A DNA stretch of 64,000 nucleotides from assembly GCA_043228905.1 (NCBI GenBank), contig JBHGNT010000014.1, forward strand, positions 15,128,001 to 15,192,000, in the 5' to 3' direction. This DNA comes from Azolla caroliniana (taxonomy: Eukaryota; Polypodiophyta). Below are positions 1 to 9,387 of this stretch, one piece after another. The notes under the pieces are model-generated. The model did not search any database and was not told the DNA's origin. It was given only the letters and a program-made list of their open reading frames with translations. Position 1 is the first letter of the stretch, and the number at the start of each line of letters is the position of its first letter. The translations under genes and the position numbers were made by a program.

Positions 1-2
1 AC

Positions 3-215
3 CTTGCTAAGAATGTAGCCTACCATTCTCGGACGAAGCATATCCAGCGAAGATATCACTGGATCCGGGAAAGAGTAGATGACCAGGAGTTCGCACTGAC
101 GAAGATCCACATGGCCGAGAACGGGTCAGATATGCTGACCAAAGTGCTGACACCCGACAAGCTGGACGCATGCCGGAAGCGGATCAGACTGGTAAGACAC
201 CCCATGCCGGAGTGA
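3..215 (+). CDS. Ty1/copia polyprotein, C-terminal end of RNase H (partial)
   Basis: This is the last ~70 codons of a copia Gag-Pol polyprotein, cut by the window start. It reads without a stop from HLARNVAYHSRTKHI through the conserved copia RNase H tail (LTKIHMAENGSDMLTK) to MPE and a TGA at 213-215. The same tail is in the complete element T at 36601-36808, so it is the same Tork/TNT1-like family. A polypurine tract and an LTR follow directly, as expected for the 3' end of an element. The rest lies outside the window, so whether the element is intact is unknown. Confidence 0.85.
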   Translation, partial: LAKNVAYHSRTKHIQRRYHWIRERVDDQEFALTKIHMAENGSDMLTKVLTPDKLDACRKRIRLVRHPMPE

Positions 216-225
216 AGTGGGAGTT
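216..225 (+). other. Polypurine tract of the copia element
   Basis: The purine run AGTGGGAGTT sits between the polyprotein stop and the TG that opens the LTR. It is the expected primer for plus-strand DNA synthesis. Elements T (36809-36818) and H (44813-44822) have the equivalent GA-rich run in the same place. Confidence 0.7.
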
Positions 226-992
226 TGTTGGGAAACAGGTCCCTCCGGATGGGAAGGAAGAAGAACAGTGCTGACGAACGGTATGAGGAGTACCCGGCTA
301 CGGAGAGCTGGATGATACAGGCCCGGTGTGAACCGGATGAGTAGTACCCGGCTACGGAGAGCCGGATGATACAGGCCCGGTGTGAACCGGATGAGTAGTA
401 CCCGGCCACGGAGAGCCGGATGATACAGGCCCGGTGTGAACCGGATGATATAGGCCCGGTGTGAACCGGATGAGTAGTACCCGGTTATGGAGAGCCGGAT
501 GATACAGGCCCGGTGTGAACCGGATGAGGAGACATATTTGTAAATATGTTTCTGAGAGCCCATCGAGGCTATATTTGTAAATAGCCGAAAAGTCATATTA
601 GTATAAATATGACTTAGGGCAAACTTTTAGCTGTTGTTGTCAATTTCGGTCTTGCACGAAATCAGAGTGTGTAACTGTACAGAGAGAGAGAGAGAGAGTG
701 AGAACGAGGTCGTTGCCTCTGTTGTAACCGCCGCCTATGGCGAAGATAGTGGGCACGAGGTCGTTGCCTCCGTGGACTCACTGTTTTGTACATTCTTACA
801 TAGTGACAGTTTGCAGCCTGTGGACTGCCGTGGTTTTTTCCCCTAGTTTGGGGTTTTTTCACGTAAACCTCCTGTGTAGTGTGTGTATATCTTCCTCTCC
901 TTTGTGTCGCGTTTTATTTCCCGTTTTCTGTGTATCATTCCACGCTCGGTTGTGGCCGAGCGTCGCGCATAAGGAACGTTAAGTTTCCGACA
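226..992 (+). mobile_element. 3' LTR of a T-family copia element
   Basis: The LTR opens TGTTGGGAAACAGG and ends TTTCCGACA, where integrase-coding sequence of a Ty3 element begins. It therefore marks a copia insertion into that Ty3 element; the matching 5' end is outside the window. It has the family layout: a 54-bp tandem repeat in U3, a TATAAATATGAC box near 603, a GA-rich stretch, and the U5 motif CACGTAAAC near 860. It is colinear with the LTRs of T (32130-32868, 36819-37558) and with the solo LTRs at 13027-13767 and 43370-44120. Confidence 0.85.
283..530 (+). repeat. 54-bp tandem repeat in copia U3
   Basis: About four to five units of ~54 bp, each built around GAACCGGATGAGTAGTACCC and containing the inverted pair CCGGCT...AGCCGG. 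Some units are truncated. The same unit occurs with a different copy number and order in every other LTR of this family in the window. On the minus strand it is open and gives a Ser/Gly/His-rich peptide, which I regard as incidental. Confidence 0.8.
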
Positions 993-1631
993 CCTATCGT
1001 CAAAGCCATCGTACGAGCATGCAACGATCGAGTCGAGAATTGGCCATGAGTATTGCCCTATGCCTTGTGGGCTAACAGAACGACACATAGCTCGGTGATA
1101 GGGTATATGCCAACGGAGCTTATGTATTGACAAAAGCCGGTAATGCCCATTGAAAAGACGATCGCGTCATGGGTAGCGATACCATGGGAGAACGAGATGA
1201 GCCCAAAAGAGTTATTAGCAGCATGGATAAGGCAACTTGAAAGAAGACCCGAAGATCTAGAAAAAGCGCAAAAGATGATGGAGGTAGCCCGAGTGAAGAA
1301 CAAAATTCGGTTCGACAAGACGCATCGACTGCGTCCGAAGAAGATCGAAGAAGGAGATTGGGTATTTGTCTACGAAAACAGCCTTGACAATCAACACAGT
1401 ACAACAAGAAAGTTTGCAAGAAGATGGTTCGAACCGTATGTGGTGACAAGTGCCAACGATAATGCCACATACCACCTTGCGGAGCTAGACGGATCAAAGT
1501 TGGACGTACCCATTGCAGGGAAAAGAGTAAAGATTTTTAAGAAAAGACAAGACGAGGATCTCGACCTCGATCACCTCAACGATAAAGATAATAGGGCGGA
1601 TGTGAATGAAGACATGGAGGAATCTGATTGA
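993..1631 (+). pseudogene. Ty3-type integrase C-terminal region (truncated, partly frameshifted)
   Basis: From 993 the sequence encodes remnants of the integrase core (PIVKAIVRAC, TTHSSVIGYMPTELM) with stops and frame slips. From 1143 it is an open 162-codon frame ending in TGA at 1629-1631. The open part holds the C-terminal integrase segment: the RIRQLERRPED-like helix, HRLRPKKIEEGDWVFVY and a degraded GPY/F module (RRWFEPYVV), then an acidic tail with no chromodomain. It aligns throughout with the end of element C pol (28260-28753). Its 5' part is lost to the copia insertion ending at 992. Same lineage as C and F, older. Confidence 0.8.
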
Positions 1632-1666
1632 TCATTGTAGCCGAAATCTCAAACTCTCTCTTCTTG

Positions 1667-1686
1667 GCACGTACCGGAGGACGCGT
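1667..1686 (+). other. Pre-PPT hairpin with CCGGAGG loop
   Basis: GCACGT-ACCGGAGG-ACGCGT lies between the integrase stop and the polypurine tract. It is the counterpart of near-perfect hairpins at the same place in C, D, E and F. Here the stem has one mismatch and one wobble pair, in keeping with an older copy. Confidence 0.6.
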
Positions 1687-1689
1687 GGT

Positions 1690-1703
1690 TTGGTGGGGGT
1701 GGA
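1690..1703 (+). other. Polypurine tract of the Ty3-type element
   Basis: TTGGTGGGGGTGGA immediately precedes the LTR start TGTCGTG. C has the nearly identical TAGGTGGGGGCGGA at 28811-28824. Confidence 0.7.
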
Positions 1704-2891
1704 TGTCGTGAAGATTTTCGGCAATAGTGTGAAACTTATGAGGAATATACAAAATCGAGTATGAGTCATATAAAATAATAATAGTGAAAATACTATTTTA
1801 AATAAGTTTAATATCTTAGTACAAAAAGATGGAGGCCTTCAAGAGCTTTCGAATGCACTTTACTACATAAGAAATGGACATCTAAGTCTCAAGTTATGTG
1901 GGTAGAAAGTTTGCAAAGGAAAAGAGAAAGATAAAACTGTTAGACATCCCACATAGATAGGACAAATAAGGATCTCACCATATATAAGGCAGAGAAAAAG
2001 CTATTATCTTTGTGTTTAGGCGTGGAGCATAGAGAGTTCAAGGTGACTTGAACTAAGCTAATTGCATGAGTGGGTGTGGCCTAGCTACTTGTAAAGGTTT
2101 TGGCCAACCAAAATGGGCGGCAATTGACGACAGAGCAGGTGAGCCGGTGACATCGGATCCGGTGATGGAACTGGTGACCGACATCTAGCGACCTCGGGAT
2201 GTGGACCAAACTGGCTCGGGATGCAGACCGAACCGAGCCAAACCGAACGGATGCAAATCGGTCGGGTCGGTTGATCGTGGTGCATGGTGTTTTAAAGATA
2301 TTTGGTCCAAAAGCCTAATAGTATTTTGTGCTTTAAAAAGTATGTAAACCAGACTTGAACCTTGCACCTCCAAGATAGGAGGCAATAGACTTACCACTAG
2401 GCTATGTCATTTCGTTAGAAATGTTTTTCTTATCATTATAGTTTTCATGTAAATTCTCATATTAGAGCTTGATAGAGTGACATGTGATGCATGAGCGCCA
2501 AATGGCAAACATGCATCACATGCATTGTATGCATGTCTTGTACCCTCACATGCATCACATGCATGGGAGCATCTATAAAGGGATGGATGAAAAAGATCAA
2601 ACAGGATGCTATGTATTATTCAAGAATTTAAGAAGAAGAAAATTTGTTCTCCAATTGATGGTGTATCTTGTTTCTTAAATCTAAAGTCAAGGGTCTAATC
2701 TTAATCTCTCTCTATCTCTCTCACGCCATATCAATCTCTCTTGACCCAAAGTCAAGCGTTTAAATCTCTCTCTCTTTTAATCTATCTTAAATCCTTTCTC
2801 GCTAAAGTTAGTGCAAATTTTGAATCCTTCCGGTCTAGAACCCCAGTGGTTCCGCCTCATGATCTGCGCCTAGTGACGGATCTTCATGACA
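1704..2891 (+). mobile_element. 3' LTR of the Ty3-type element (~1.19 kb)
   Basis: Opens TGTCGTGAAG directly after the polypurine tract and ends CTTCATGACA; the next four bases are CCGG, a likely target duplication. It contains a TATATAAGG box near 1980, repeated CATGCATCACATGCAT-type blocks (2484-2570) also present in the F LTR near 48250-48310, and a U5 block (AACCCCAGTGGTTCCGCC near 2840) shared with C, E and N. A tRNA-like A-box/B-box module lies on the minus strand at ~2345-2410. No coding sequence is seen. Confidence 0.75.
2345..2410 (-). other. Antisense tRNA-like module (A-box/B-box) in LTR
   Basis: On the minus strand TAGCCTAGTGGTAAG (A-box-like) is followed ~30 nt later by GGTTCAAGTCTGG (B-box-like). 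Order and spacing match an internal RNA polymerase III promoter, but there is no complete acceptor stem, so it is not a tRNA gene. Similar modules, also antisense to the host element, occur in the F, D, E, J and N LTRs. Confidence 0.55.
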
Positions 2892-3160
2892 CCGGTATGT
2901 GACTTCATGTCCACGAAGCATACATCAGTATGCACGAGTTCAAGCAGTGCCGTCCATTTCATTTGTGGTCTCATCTAGAAAGAGGTTCTGTTCGGCTTGC
3001 TGGCCAAGCAATCTGTGCATTGGTTAAGTTTCATGTTCCTTACCTCCGGAATGAGGTTGTCATCGACAAGTCTTCTCATACCTTTCTCGTTCATGTGGCA
3101 TAAATCACTAGCATTGTCGGATGCTAAGTTTGCTTCCCCCCGGAATATCCGGGCATACAT
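2892..3160 (-). pseudogene. Copia element P, GAG-pre-integrase and integrase N-terminus
   Basis: Minus-strand fragment of a T-family copia polyprotein. It reads ...CHMNEKGMRRLVDDNLIPEV...CTDCLASKPNRTSF and then LVHTDVCFVDMKSHT, matching the pre-integrase zinc-binding region and the first part of the catalytic core of T (34081-34310). It is separated from the rest of P by insertion J, and on its left by the Ty3 element ending at 2891. Missense changes are many; it is certainly inactive. Confidence 0.8.
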
Positions 3161-3658
3161 TGTCACAAACACACCAAGCCCAGACTCGGATAGAGAACGG
3201 ATTATGGGGCTACGAACTAGACGTGACGAGGCTAGAAACTCAAGAAGTGGGGAAGCGATGATCCAAGGAACTTAAGACACTAGAAACGGCACAAGAGAAT
3301 GAAGAAAAAGATGAAGATCAAGGAGACAAGATGGGGCGAAACGAGAATACTATATTGATGTGTCAATGATTGGTGTTGAATCCCTTGAAAGGGACCAAGG
3401 AGGTTACAAGTATTTATATTGTGAGTCGAAGTACATGCATTTGAATATTCCAGAAAATATTCTAGAACCCTCTAGAACCTTCTAGTTCTAGAACTTTCTA
3501 AAAAGTCCTAGAACTTGAAATACATATCTACTAATAATCTACTAAGATATACATAACATGACCATATATTTAGATGTGTTGGTTAGAACACAACACTTGA
3601 CTATATATAAGAGGTCAAGAGTTACAATCTTGACATGATTGTTGTCATGTCTGTGACA
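3161..3658 (-). mobile_element. J left LTR (3' LTR in element orientation)
   Basis: Starts TGTCACAAAC and ends CTGTGACA. It contains CTAGAA-rich repeats (3455-3500), a tRNA-like module on the plus strand (~3590-3645) and TATATATAAGAGG near 3603. Read from its 5' end on the minus strand, GACATG and CATGTC can pair around an 8-nt loop. Confidence 0.8.
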
Positions 3659-3739
3659 TTATCCTCCCCTTTACATCCGCCTTTTCGAAAGCATGGTGTA
3701 GGGGTGAGTTGAAAGAGAAAACCAAAGTACGTGGAGGAG

Positions 3740-4556
3740 TGAGTGAACATGAGCAGTCCTCACCAGAAATAGGAGCACGGGTGAACGCAAGCGATCATGT
3801 GTGGTCCTCACCGGCGACTGGAACACCAAGGGGGTGAGCGACCATGTATGGTCCTCACCGGATACTAGAACACCAACGTGAGCGTGAGCAACCACATTTG
3901 GTCCTCACCGGAGACTGGAACACCAACATGAGTGTGAGCGATCATGTACGGTCCTCACCGGGAACTAGAACACCAACGAGCATGAGCGACCATGTGCAGT
4001 CCTCACAGGAGACTGGAACACCAACATGAGTGAGAGACCATGTGTGGTCCTCACCGAAGACAGGAACACCAACGGACGTGAGCGACCATGTGCGGTCCTC
4101 CCCAAAGACAGGAACACCAACAGACGTGAGCGACCATGTGCGGTCCTCACTGGGAACTAGAACACCAATGGGCGTGCGCGACCATGTACAGTCCTCACTG
4201 GAGACACAAACACCAAAGGGTGTGAGAGACCATGTACGGTCCTCACCGGAGACATGAACACCAACGGAAATGAGCGACCATGTGTGGTCCTCACCGGGAA
4301 CTAGAACACCAACGAGCGTGAGCGACCATGTGCGGTCCTCACTGGAGACGCAAACACCAACGGACGTGAGCAACCATTTGCGGTCCTCACCGGGAACTGG
4401 AACACCAACAGGCGTGAGAGACCATGTACGGTCCTGACCGGAGATGCGAACACCAACGGGCGTGAGTGACCATGTGCAGTCCTCACCGGAGACACAAACA
4501 CCAATGGATGTGAGCGACCTTGGACGGTCCTCACCGGGAACTGGAACACTTGAAGA
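3740..4556. repeat. 48-bp tandem array inside element J (~17 units)
   Basis: Units of 48 bp around GACCATGTGCGGTCCTCACC and GGAACACCAAC repeat about 17 times with point differences; period measured between copies at 4036, 4084 and 4132. Because 48 is divisible by three, both strands are open for long stretches: plus strand VSDHVRSSPKTGTPT-like, minus strand SVGVPVFGEDRTWSLT-like, 16 residues each. The minus strand, sense for J, is open for 205 codons (3942-4559). No known domain is recognised. The array is either a structural or packaging spacer or the relic of a repetitive protein. Confidence 0.85.
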
Positions 4557-4559
4557 CAA

Positions 4560-5280
4560 TGATGGCTAGGCAAAGTAGTGTTGATGACGACAACAAGAGG
4601 GTTGAAGATGATGACGTCGAAGATGAAGCAATAAAGGCAATGATGTTGGCGAAGCGACTTTGGAAGCAACGACTTTGACTATGGAAATGATGGAAGCGGA
4701 GAAAGAGATAAAGACGATAAGAAACATAGAGATCGAGATGTTGAGGTTCTGAAGAAACACAAAGACACATATACAAAGGATGATAAAAAACACAAAGACA
4801 AGGATGAAGGTGATAGGAAATGTAGAGAATGTGACGAAGATAATAAGAAACACATAGATAGAGATGAAAATGGTAGGAAACACAAGGAGAAGGATGACAA
4901 TGACAAAAAATGCAAAGATAGGGATGTGGAAGATGATAAGAATTGTAGAGATAGAGATGATGATGAGAAGAAACTAGGAGATAGAGATGTGAAGGATGAG
5001 AAAAAACTAGGAGATAGAGATGATGATGAGAAGAAACTAGGAGATAGGGATGTGGAAGATGATAAAAAGTGCAGAGATAGAGATGATGATAAGAAGAAAC
5101 TAGGAGATAGAGATGGGAAGAAACTAGGAGAGAAAAGACAAAGACGACGATGAAAAGAAACTAAGAGATAGAGATGGCAAGGAAGATAGAAAATGAAGGG
5201 ATGTTAATGATGGTAACTTTAGAACCAATGACGGTGATGATGGTAACTCTAGAAGCAAGGGCGATGACGGAGACGGGTAA
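4560..5280 (+). repeat. Asp/Lys/Arg-coding low-complexity repeat in J
   Basis: Purine-rich imperfect repeats of GATAGAGATGATGATGAGAAG type. The plus strand gives a 75-codon open frame (4926-5153) of repeating RDRDDDEKKLGD units. The strand is antisense to J's inferred transcription. No homologous domain is recognised and ATG context gives no support for translation. I treat it as a purine-rich simple repeat, possibly derived from a charged host-gene exon. Confidence 0.6.
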
Positions 5281-5305
5281 TGCTTCTAGTTGACGGGATT
5301 CAAAC

Positions 5306-5815
5306 TATCACAGACACACCAACCCTAGACTACGACGAAGCACAGTTGACGAGGCTACGACCGATAAGGTTACGAACGTGGAATTCAGCATGATGAGGAT
5401 AGAAACTCGGGAAGTTGGGAGCGATGGGATGAAGAACTTAAGATGATAGGAACAATACAAGAGCATAAACATAGAGATGTAAATCAAGGAGAGATGATGG
5501 GGCTAAACAAGAATACTAGATTGAAGTGTCAATGACTGGTGTTGAATCCCTTGAAAGGGACCAAGGAGGTTACAAGTATTTATATTGTGAGTCGAAGTAC
5601 ATGCATTAGAATATTCGGGAGAATATTTTAGAACCTTCTAGTTCTAGAACTTTCTAAAAACTCCTAGAACTTGAAATACATGATCTACTAATAATCTAGT
5701 AAGATATACATAACATGACCATATATTTAGACTTGTTGGTTAGAACACAACACTTGACTATATATAAGAGGTCAAGAGTTCAAATCTTGACATGATTGTT
5801 GCCATGTCTGTGACA
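5306..5815 (-). mobile_element. J right LTR (5' LTR in element orientation)
   Basis: Near-identical partner of 3161-3658: shared runs include GTGTTGAATCCCTTGAAAGG and the TATATATAAGAGGTCAAGAG segment. Its inner end reads TATCAC instead of TGTCAC, so one terminal base has decayed. The bases just inside (GTTTGAATCCCGTC on the minus strand) are a candidate primer-binding site, but I cannot assign a tRNA. Confidence 0.8.
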
Positions 5816-6074
5816 TACATCAGGTACAATGTGTTGATCTTCCGAGCTTGGGCCACGATCAGGCTTCCTCTGCAAAATCTTGATTGTGCTATTCCTGATG
5901 CTACTGGTGTAGCCTTCATCATCCAGCCAACCGACTGATACTTGGTTCAGTCGAACCTCCAGAAGATGGCACACTTCTTTCAATAGTAGTTTGCATCTGG
6001 TTATGTAGTCAATCACACATCTCCTATGCCGACAATTCGGCATGCTCATTCATTCCCCATCCTTACACAACTGT
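5816..6074 (-). pseudogene. Copia element P, protease to pre-integrase linker
   Basis: Minus-strand continuation of P between insertions J and K. It encodes the CRIVG and CKLLLKEV...VSVG.LDDEGYTSSIRN stretch that follows the protease in the T family (compare H at 41000-41160). Several frame slips and missense changes are present. Confidence 0.75.
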
Positions 6075-6093
6075 TGTCATGACTCGTGAGTAG

Positions 6094-6136
<43 letters not shown>

Positions 6137-6412
6137 GACTTGAAATAGAAATGAGATTATATTATGAGGAAACAAGATTACAAAGAGTAGGCTAAGGGCT
6201 AAACACTGGTGTTGAATAAAATGAGTTGTGATGAATGAATGGACACTTATTTATAGATCCTTATGGAGTATTCTAGAATGTTCTAGAGAATATTTTAGAT
6301 ATTTATGATAATAAATATAATAATAAAATATTCAAGGATGTTCTAGAATAATCTAGAATGTTCTAGAATATTCTAAATATCTCATAATAACTAAAATTAT
6401 AATTATTATAAT

Positions 6413-7108
6413 TACACATCATATATGTTTTTTTTTTTTTTATTTACCATAAAACATATGCTCCATTGGTATTAATAAAAAGCCCGGAGGCAGTATACAA
6501 ATAGTACATAATATTGTTTCATCTCCACCAGTATACCTGAACTGATTCTAGCATTTGTAAAAACTGTTGGGAAAAAAAACAGCCATAAAACACAACATTG
6601 ATTCCAGTGATCTACTGCAGAAAACAAAATTTCGGGCTCTTAGAACATAACTCCATAGAAAACTTATATTTCACATGATATTCCATGTCCTCTGTCTTTC
6701 CAATCATATGTGTCAGGTGTGGAGCTGTAAGAAGATTCACCATCCCAATAGAAACAGTTGCAAACAGATCTGAAGTGATTCCAACATTTGTAAAAACTGT
6801 TGGGGAGAAAAAAACAGACCATGAAAATGAAATGTACTATACTAATCTCCACCTCTCACCCCATTTGCTTCGATCCCCACAACTTATTCACTCTCCCTTC
6901 ATGATGTGCTTCGGCCCCCTCACCATCATCACTCCTAAAAAAAACCAAATTGCTTCATTCAATCCACCTCCACCATCTTGCCGAATGCCACCAATGTCCT
7001 GTGGAATTAACAACAAAATAAGTAAAGAATTCCTCATCCCCTCATGAGCTGCTTCGATCCCCCCCACCATCATCACTCCTAAAACAGACACTACACATCA
7101 TATATGTT
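6413..7108 (-). mobile_element. Poly(A) retroposon inside K with 17-bp TSD
   Basis: TACACATCATATATGTT occurs perfectly at 6413-6429 and 7092-7108. The inserted segment (6430-7091) begins on the plus strand with a T15 run, i.e. a poly(A) tail on the minus strand preceded by GGTAAATAAA. A long perfect target duplication plus poly(A) is the hallmark of target-primed reverse transcription by LINE machinery. The ~660-bp insert carries two degenerate ~45-bp copies of CCCAACAGTTTTTACAAATG (near 6560 and 6790) and two copies of a GGAGTGATGATGGTG block. No protein or RNA polymerase III box is recognised, so it is either a retroposed 3' UTR or an uncharacterised SINE-like unit. Confidence 0.8.
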
Positions 7109-7109
7109 A

Positions 7110-7172
7110 TTACAATGGGTAAGGGTTCAACACATAGACCAAGAAGTTGTGGGTTCGATTCTTGGTTAATGT
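7110..7172 (+). other. tRNA-like module at the right end of K
   Basis: TTACAATGGGTAAGGG is followed ~30 nt later by GTGGGTTCGATTCTTGG, giving A-box-like and B-box-like elements. No acceptor stem closes, so it is not a tRNA gene. Its distance from the K terminus resembles the modules in J and N. Confidence 0.5.
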
Positions 7173-7188
7173 ATGTCTTCATGACTGT

Positions 7189-8409
7189 CGTGATCTCCGG
7201 CTCTGTAGCATGAGAAGCACTTTCGGTCGGGGGTCAGATGGAACGATGCTCCGGAGTCGACCACCCACGTCGTTTCGTTGCTGACAAGGTGCATCTCACT
7301 CTCCTCGGTGATTAGCATGAGTTCCTCTTCACTTGTCGCGATTGCTGACGTTCCTCTCCTTTCCGAAGTCTTCTTCTTGGTTCCCCCTTTGGCTTTCCGA
7401 AATTTTCGGCAATTCTTTTGGAAGTGCCTTGGCATTCCGCAATAAAAGCAGGTAGGCCTCCCCCTTGACTTCGACCTCGTACCCTACTTCTCTCGGTTCT
7501 AGGGACTTCGATTCCAACCTCTTCCCCGGTTATTGTCGTCTTCTGTGACCAATGCCTTTGGATTGGTTCCAGACTCCTGGTTCCTCTTCACTTGTCGCGA
7601 TTGCTGACGTTCCTCTCCTTTCCGAAGTCTTCTTCTTGGTTCCCCCTTTGGCTTTCCGAAATTTTCGGCAATTCTTTTGGAAGTGCCTTGGCATTCCGCA
7701 ATAAAAGCAGGTAGGCCTCCCCCTTGACTTCGACCTCGTACCCTACTTCTCTCGGTTCTAGGGACTTCGATTCCAACCTCTTCCCCGGTTATTGTCGTCT
7801 TCTGTGACCAATGCCTTTGGATTGGTTCCAGACTCCTGGTCCTTTCCAACGAGCTTCTTCATTCAGCAGGCTCGACTTTACTCTCACCATGGATAAGTGT
7901 TTCCCTTCCGGTCCGGCGTTGCCAAGTATGACGACCAATGTCTCCCAACTATCTGGAAGGGATCTGAGCAGTAACAATGCAAGTATCTTGTTGGCTAGAG
8001 GTACTTCCAACGAGGTAGTTTGATTTATCAATCCCTAGAAAGCATTCATATGCTCCGCCATGCTGGAGCCGTCTTGATATTTGAGCCTCACTATTTTCCG
8101 AAATACCGAGACTCGATTTACGACATTCTTGTTCTCCAACATTGTTCTAATCTTCTCCCAGAGCTTATTGGCTTTGTTCTCTTCATTAAAGTTATTGTAT
8201 AGGCTCATGTAGATGAAGCATCTTATGTATGATGTTGTCTTCATATGCATCACTTACCAGGTCGCGTCATCGATCTTGTCCAGTCTTTTTTCTCCAAATT
8301 GTACTGATAGCCATAGATATTTGACCATTAGCATGTCTCTCATCTTCAACTTCCACACTAGATAGTTGGAGCCGGTGAGCTTGAATATGCCACTGAATGA
8401 CTCTTCCAT
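7189..8409 (-). pseudogene. Copia element P, gag, zinc knuckle and protease
   Basis: Minus strand, starting at ATG 8409 (MEESFSGIFKLTGSNY in the region just inside the LTR). It continues through the Gag helix region (YIRCFIYMSLYNNFNEENKA, VSVFRKIVRLKYQDGSS), the knuckle region CFYCGMPRHFQKNC, and the protease WVVDSGASFHLTPDRK, ending at insertion K. Frames are broken by indels and by a 259-bp tandem duplication over the knuckle. Compared with T, the order and spacing of domains are otherwise preserved. Confidence 0.85.
7322..7839 (-). repeat. 259-bp tandem duplication spanning the Gag zinc knuckle
   Basis: 7322-7580 and 7581-7839 are near-perfect direct copies (both start TTCCTCTTCACTTGTCGCG). 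The unit includes the knuckle coding segment, so the remnant carries two knuckles. 259 is not divisible by three, so the duplication also breaks the frame. Confidence 0.9.
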
Positions 8410-8438
8410 TCTCTTTCTTTGTTTGAAGCTTAGATCAC

Positions 8439-8452
8439 AAGCTTTGATACCA
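8439..8452 (-). other. Copia P primer-binding site (initiator tRNA-Met)
   Basis: On the minus strand TGGTATCAAAGCTT follows the LTR end by three bases. This fits the 3' end of initiator tRNA-Met as in most plant copia elements. Confidence 0.75.
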
Positions 8453-8455
8453 GTT

Positions 8456-8995
8456 TGTAAGGAAAACGTTCACAGCCACAACTGATCTCCTAACTCACAA
8501 TGGAAGGAAAAACAAAAATAAGAGGACACAACATGTTAACGTTGAAAACCCTAATCGGGAATAACCTCGAGAGTCCACAAACTCCGAACTATACCACTAG
8601 AAAGAGGAAGGGTACAATGAGAGGCTCAGAGGCAACGACCTCGAGCTCTACCTCGCCAACCAACGGTTACAACATATACAAATTCTATATCTCTGTCACT
8701 CACTCACTCTCTGTCTCTGTCTCTCTATCTATACAACAAAAATACAAATGATCACAACTATACTTCTTCTACATATTACTATTGCCCTAGTTATATTTAT
8801 ACTTACATAATGTTGGGGATATTTACAACTATGACCTCAATAGTCACATTGGAATGTATTTACTAATATGTCCTTGCTTCTTGTTCACACCGAATCTTTC
8901 TGGATACATCCGGTTGGGTTCTTTCCTCTGAGTCGTCCGATTCAACTTGTTTGGTTCTCATAAGGATCCCATCCGGAGGGACCGGTTTCCCAATA
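8456..8995 (-). mobile_element. Copia P 5' LTR
   Basis: Plus-strand bounds TGTAAGGAAAACG...GGTTTCCCAATA; on the minus strand it opens TATTGGGAAACCGGTCCCTCC, so the first CA/TG has mutated to TA. Internal blocks match the H-family LTR (TCCGGATGGGATC, ACGTTGAAAACCCTAATC). P's 3' LTR is not seen in the window. Confidence 0.75.
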
Positions 8996-9387
8996 GTATT
9001 GACCTCATACGCATACGCATACGTAACATATGTATGTGAGCATAATACGCAATTGAGGTATTGACCTCGTACACATACAACACAAATCACATATCAATTA
9101 TATGTCAATTTAGGTATTGTCCTCATACACATATGTAAATGTTTTATACCACCAATTATTACCATTATAACATAATTGAATCAATGGAAAAAATTACATA
9201 TTGACTATACATGATTAGATTGGGAGAAGAAAGAATAGAAAAAAAAATCAAGAAAGAGTTACGGAATTTCCTTTGTTGATAGTTATCTAGATAAAGCTCA
9301 ATTGCACATCGATCGATCACCATCCATCATGAAGAAAAGAAAAACAATCAACAAAAGAAACATTAGAATGAAAGCTTGGATACCAAT
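8996..9387. other. Copia debris with a ~55-bp repeated motif and a PBS-like site
   Basis: No open frame with recognisable homology. GGTATTGACCTC/GGTATTGTCCTC followed by CATACACATA-type sequence recurs at ~8996, 9056 and 9112. At the right edge TGGTATCCAAGC (minus strand, 9374-9385) abuts the next LTR, so this stretch is probably leader of a minus-strand copia element invaded by P. Confidence 0.45.

Larger units (their letters stand above)
3161..5815 (-). mobile_element. Element J: non-autonomous LTR element, TSD TACAT
   Basis: A 2.65-kb insertion in copia P, bounded by ~500-bp direct LTRs (3161-3658, 5306-5815) and flanked by the 5-bp duplication TACAT (3156-3160, 5816-5820). The polypurine tract, read on the minus strand just inside the left LTR (GGGGAGGATAA, plus 3659-3672), shows the element is oriented minus. 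There is no gag, protease, RT or integrase homology. The interior holds a 48-bp tandem array and an Arg/Asp/Lys-repeat region instead. This is the plan of a large-retrotransposon derivative or TRIM-like parasite, mobilised in trans. The LTR ends (TGTCACA...TGTGACA) and the 5'-terminal hairpin resemble chromovirus N, a candidate donor. Confidence 0.85.
6075..7184. mobile_element. Element K: small LTR-like insertion, TSD CTGT
   Basis: Interrupts the P reading frame exactly between codons matching GDH and SCVRMGNE of the T family. Flanked by CTGT (6071-6074, 7185-7188). It starts TGTCATGA and ends TTCATGA, i.e. LTR-like inverted termini with the last CA missing. It has a GA microsatellite (6094-6132), many TTCTAGAA palindromes (6270-6390) and a tRNA-like module at its right end. 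No coding capacity of its own. Best read as a solo LTR or very small non-autonomous LTR element related to J, later hit by the retroposon at 6430-7091. Confidence 0.65.

Noticed and set aside
3740-4556. CRISPR-like regular repeats
   Set aside because: The 48-bp units are contiguous with no unique spacers, and the context is a plant LTR element.
4926-5153. Plus-strand RDRDDDEKKLGD-type peptide as a real gene
   Set aside because: Low-complexity purine repeat, antisense to element J, no start context; kept only as a repeat and hypothesis.
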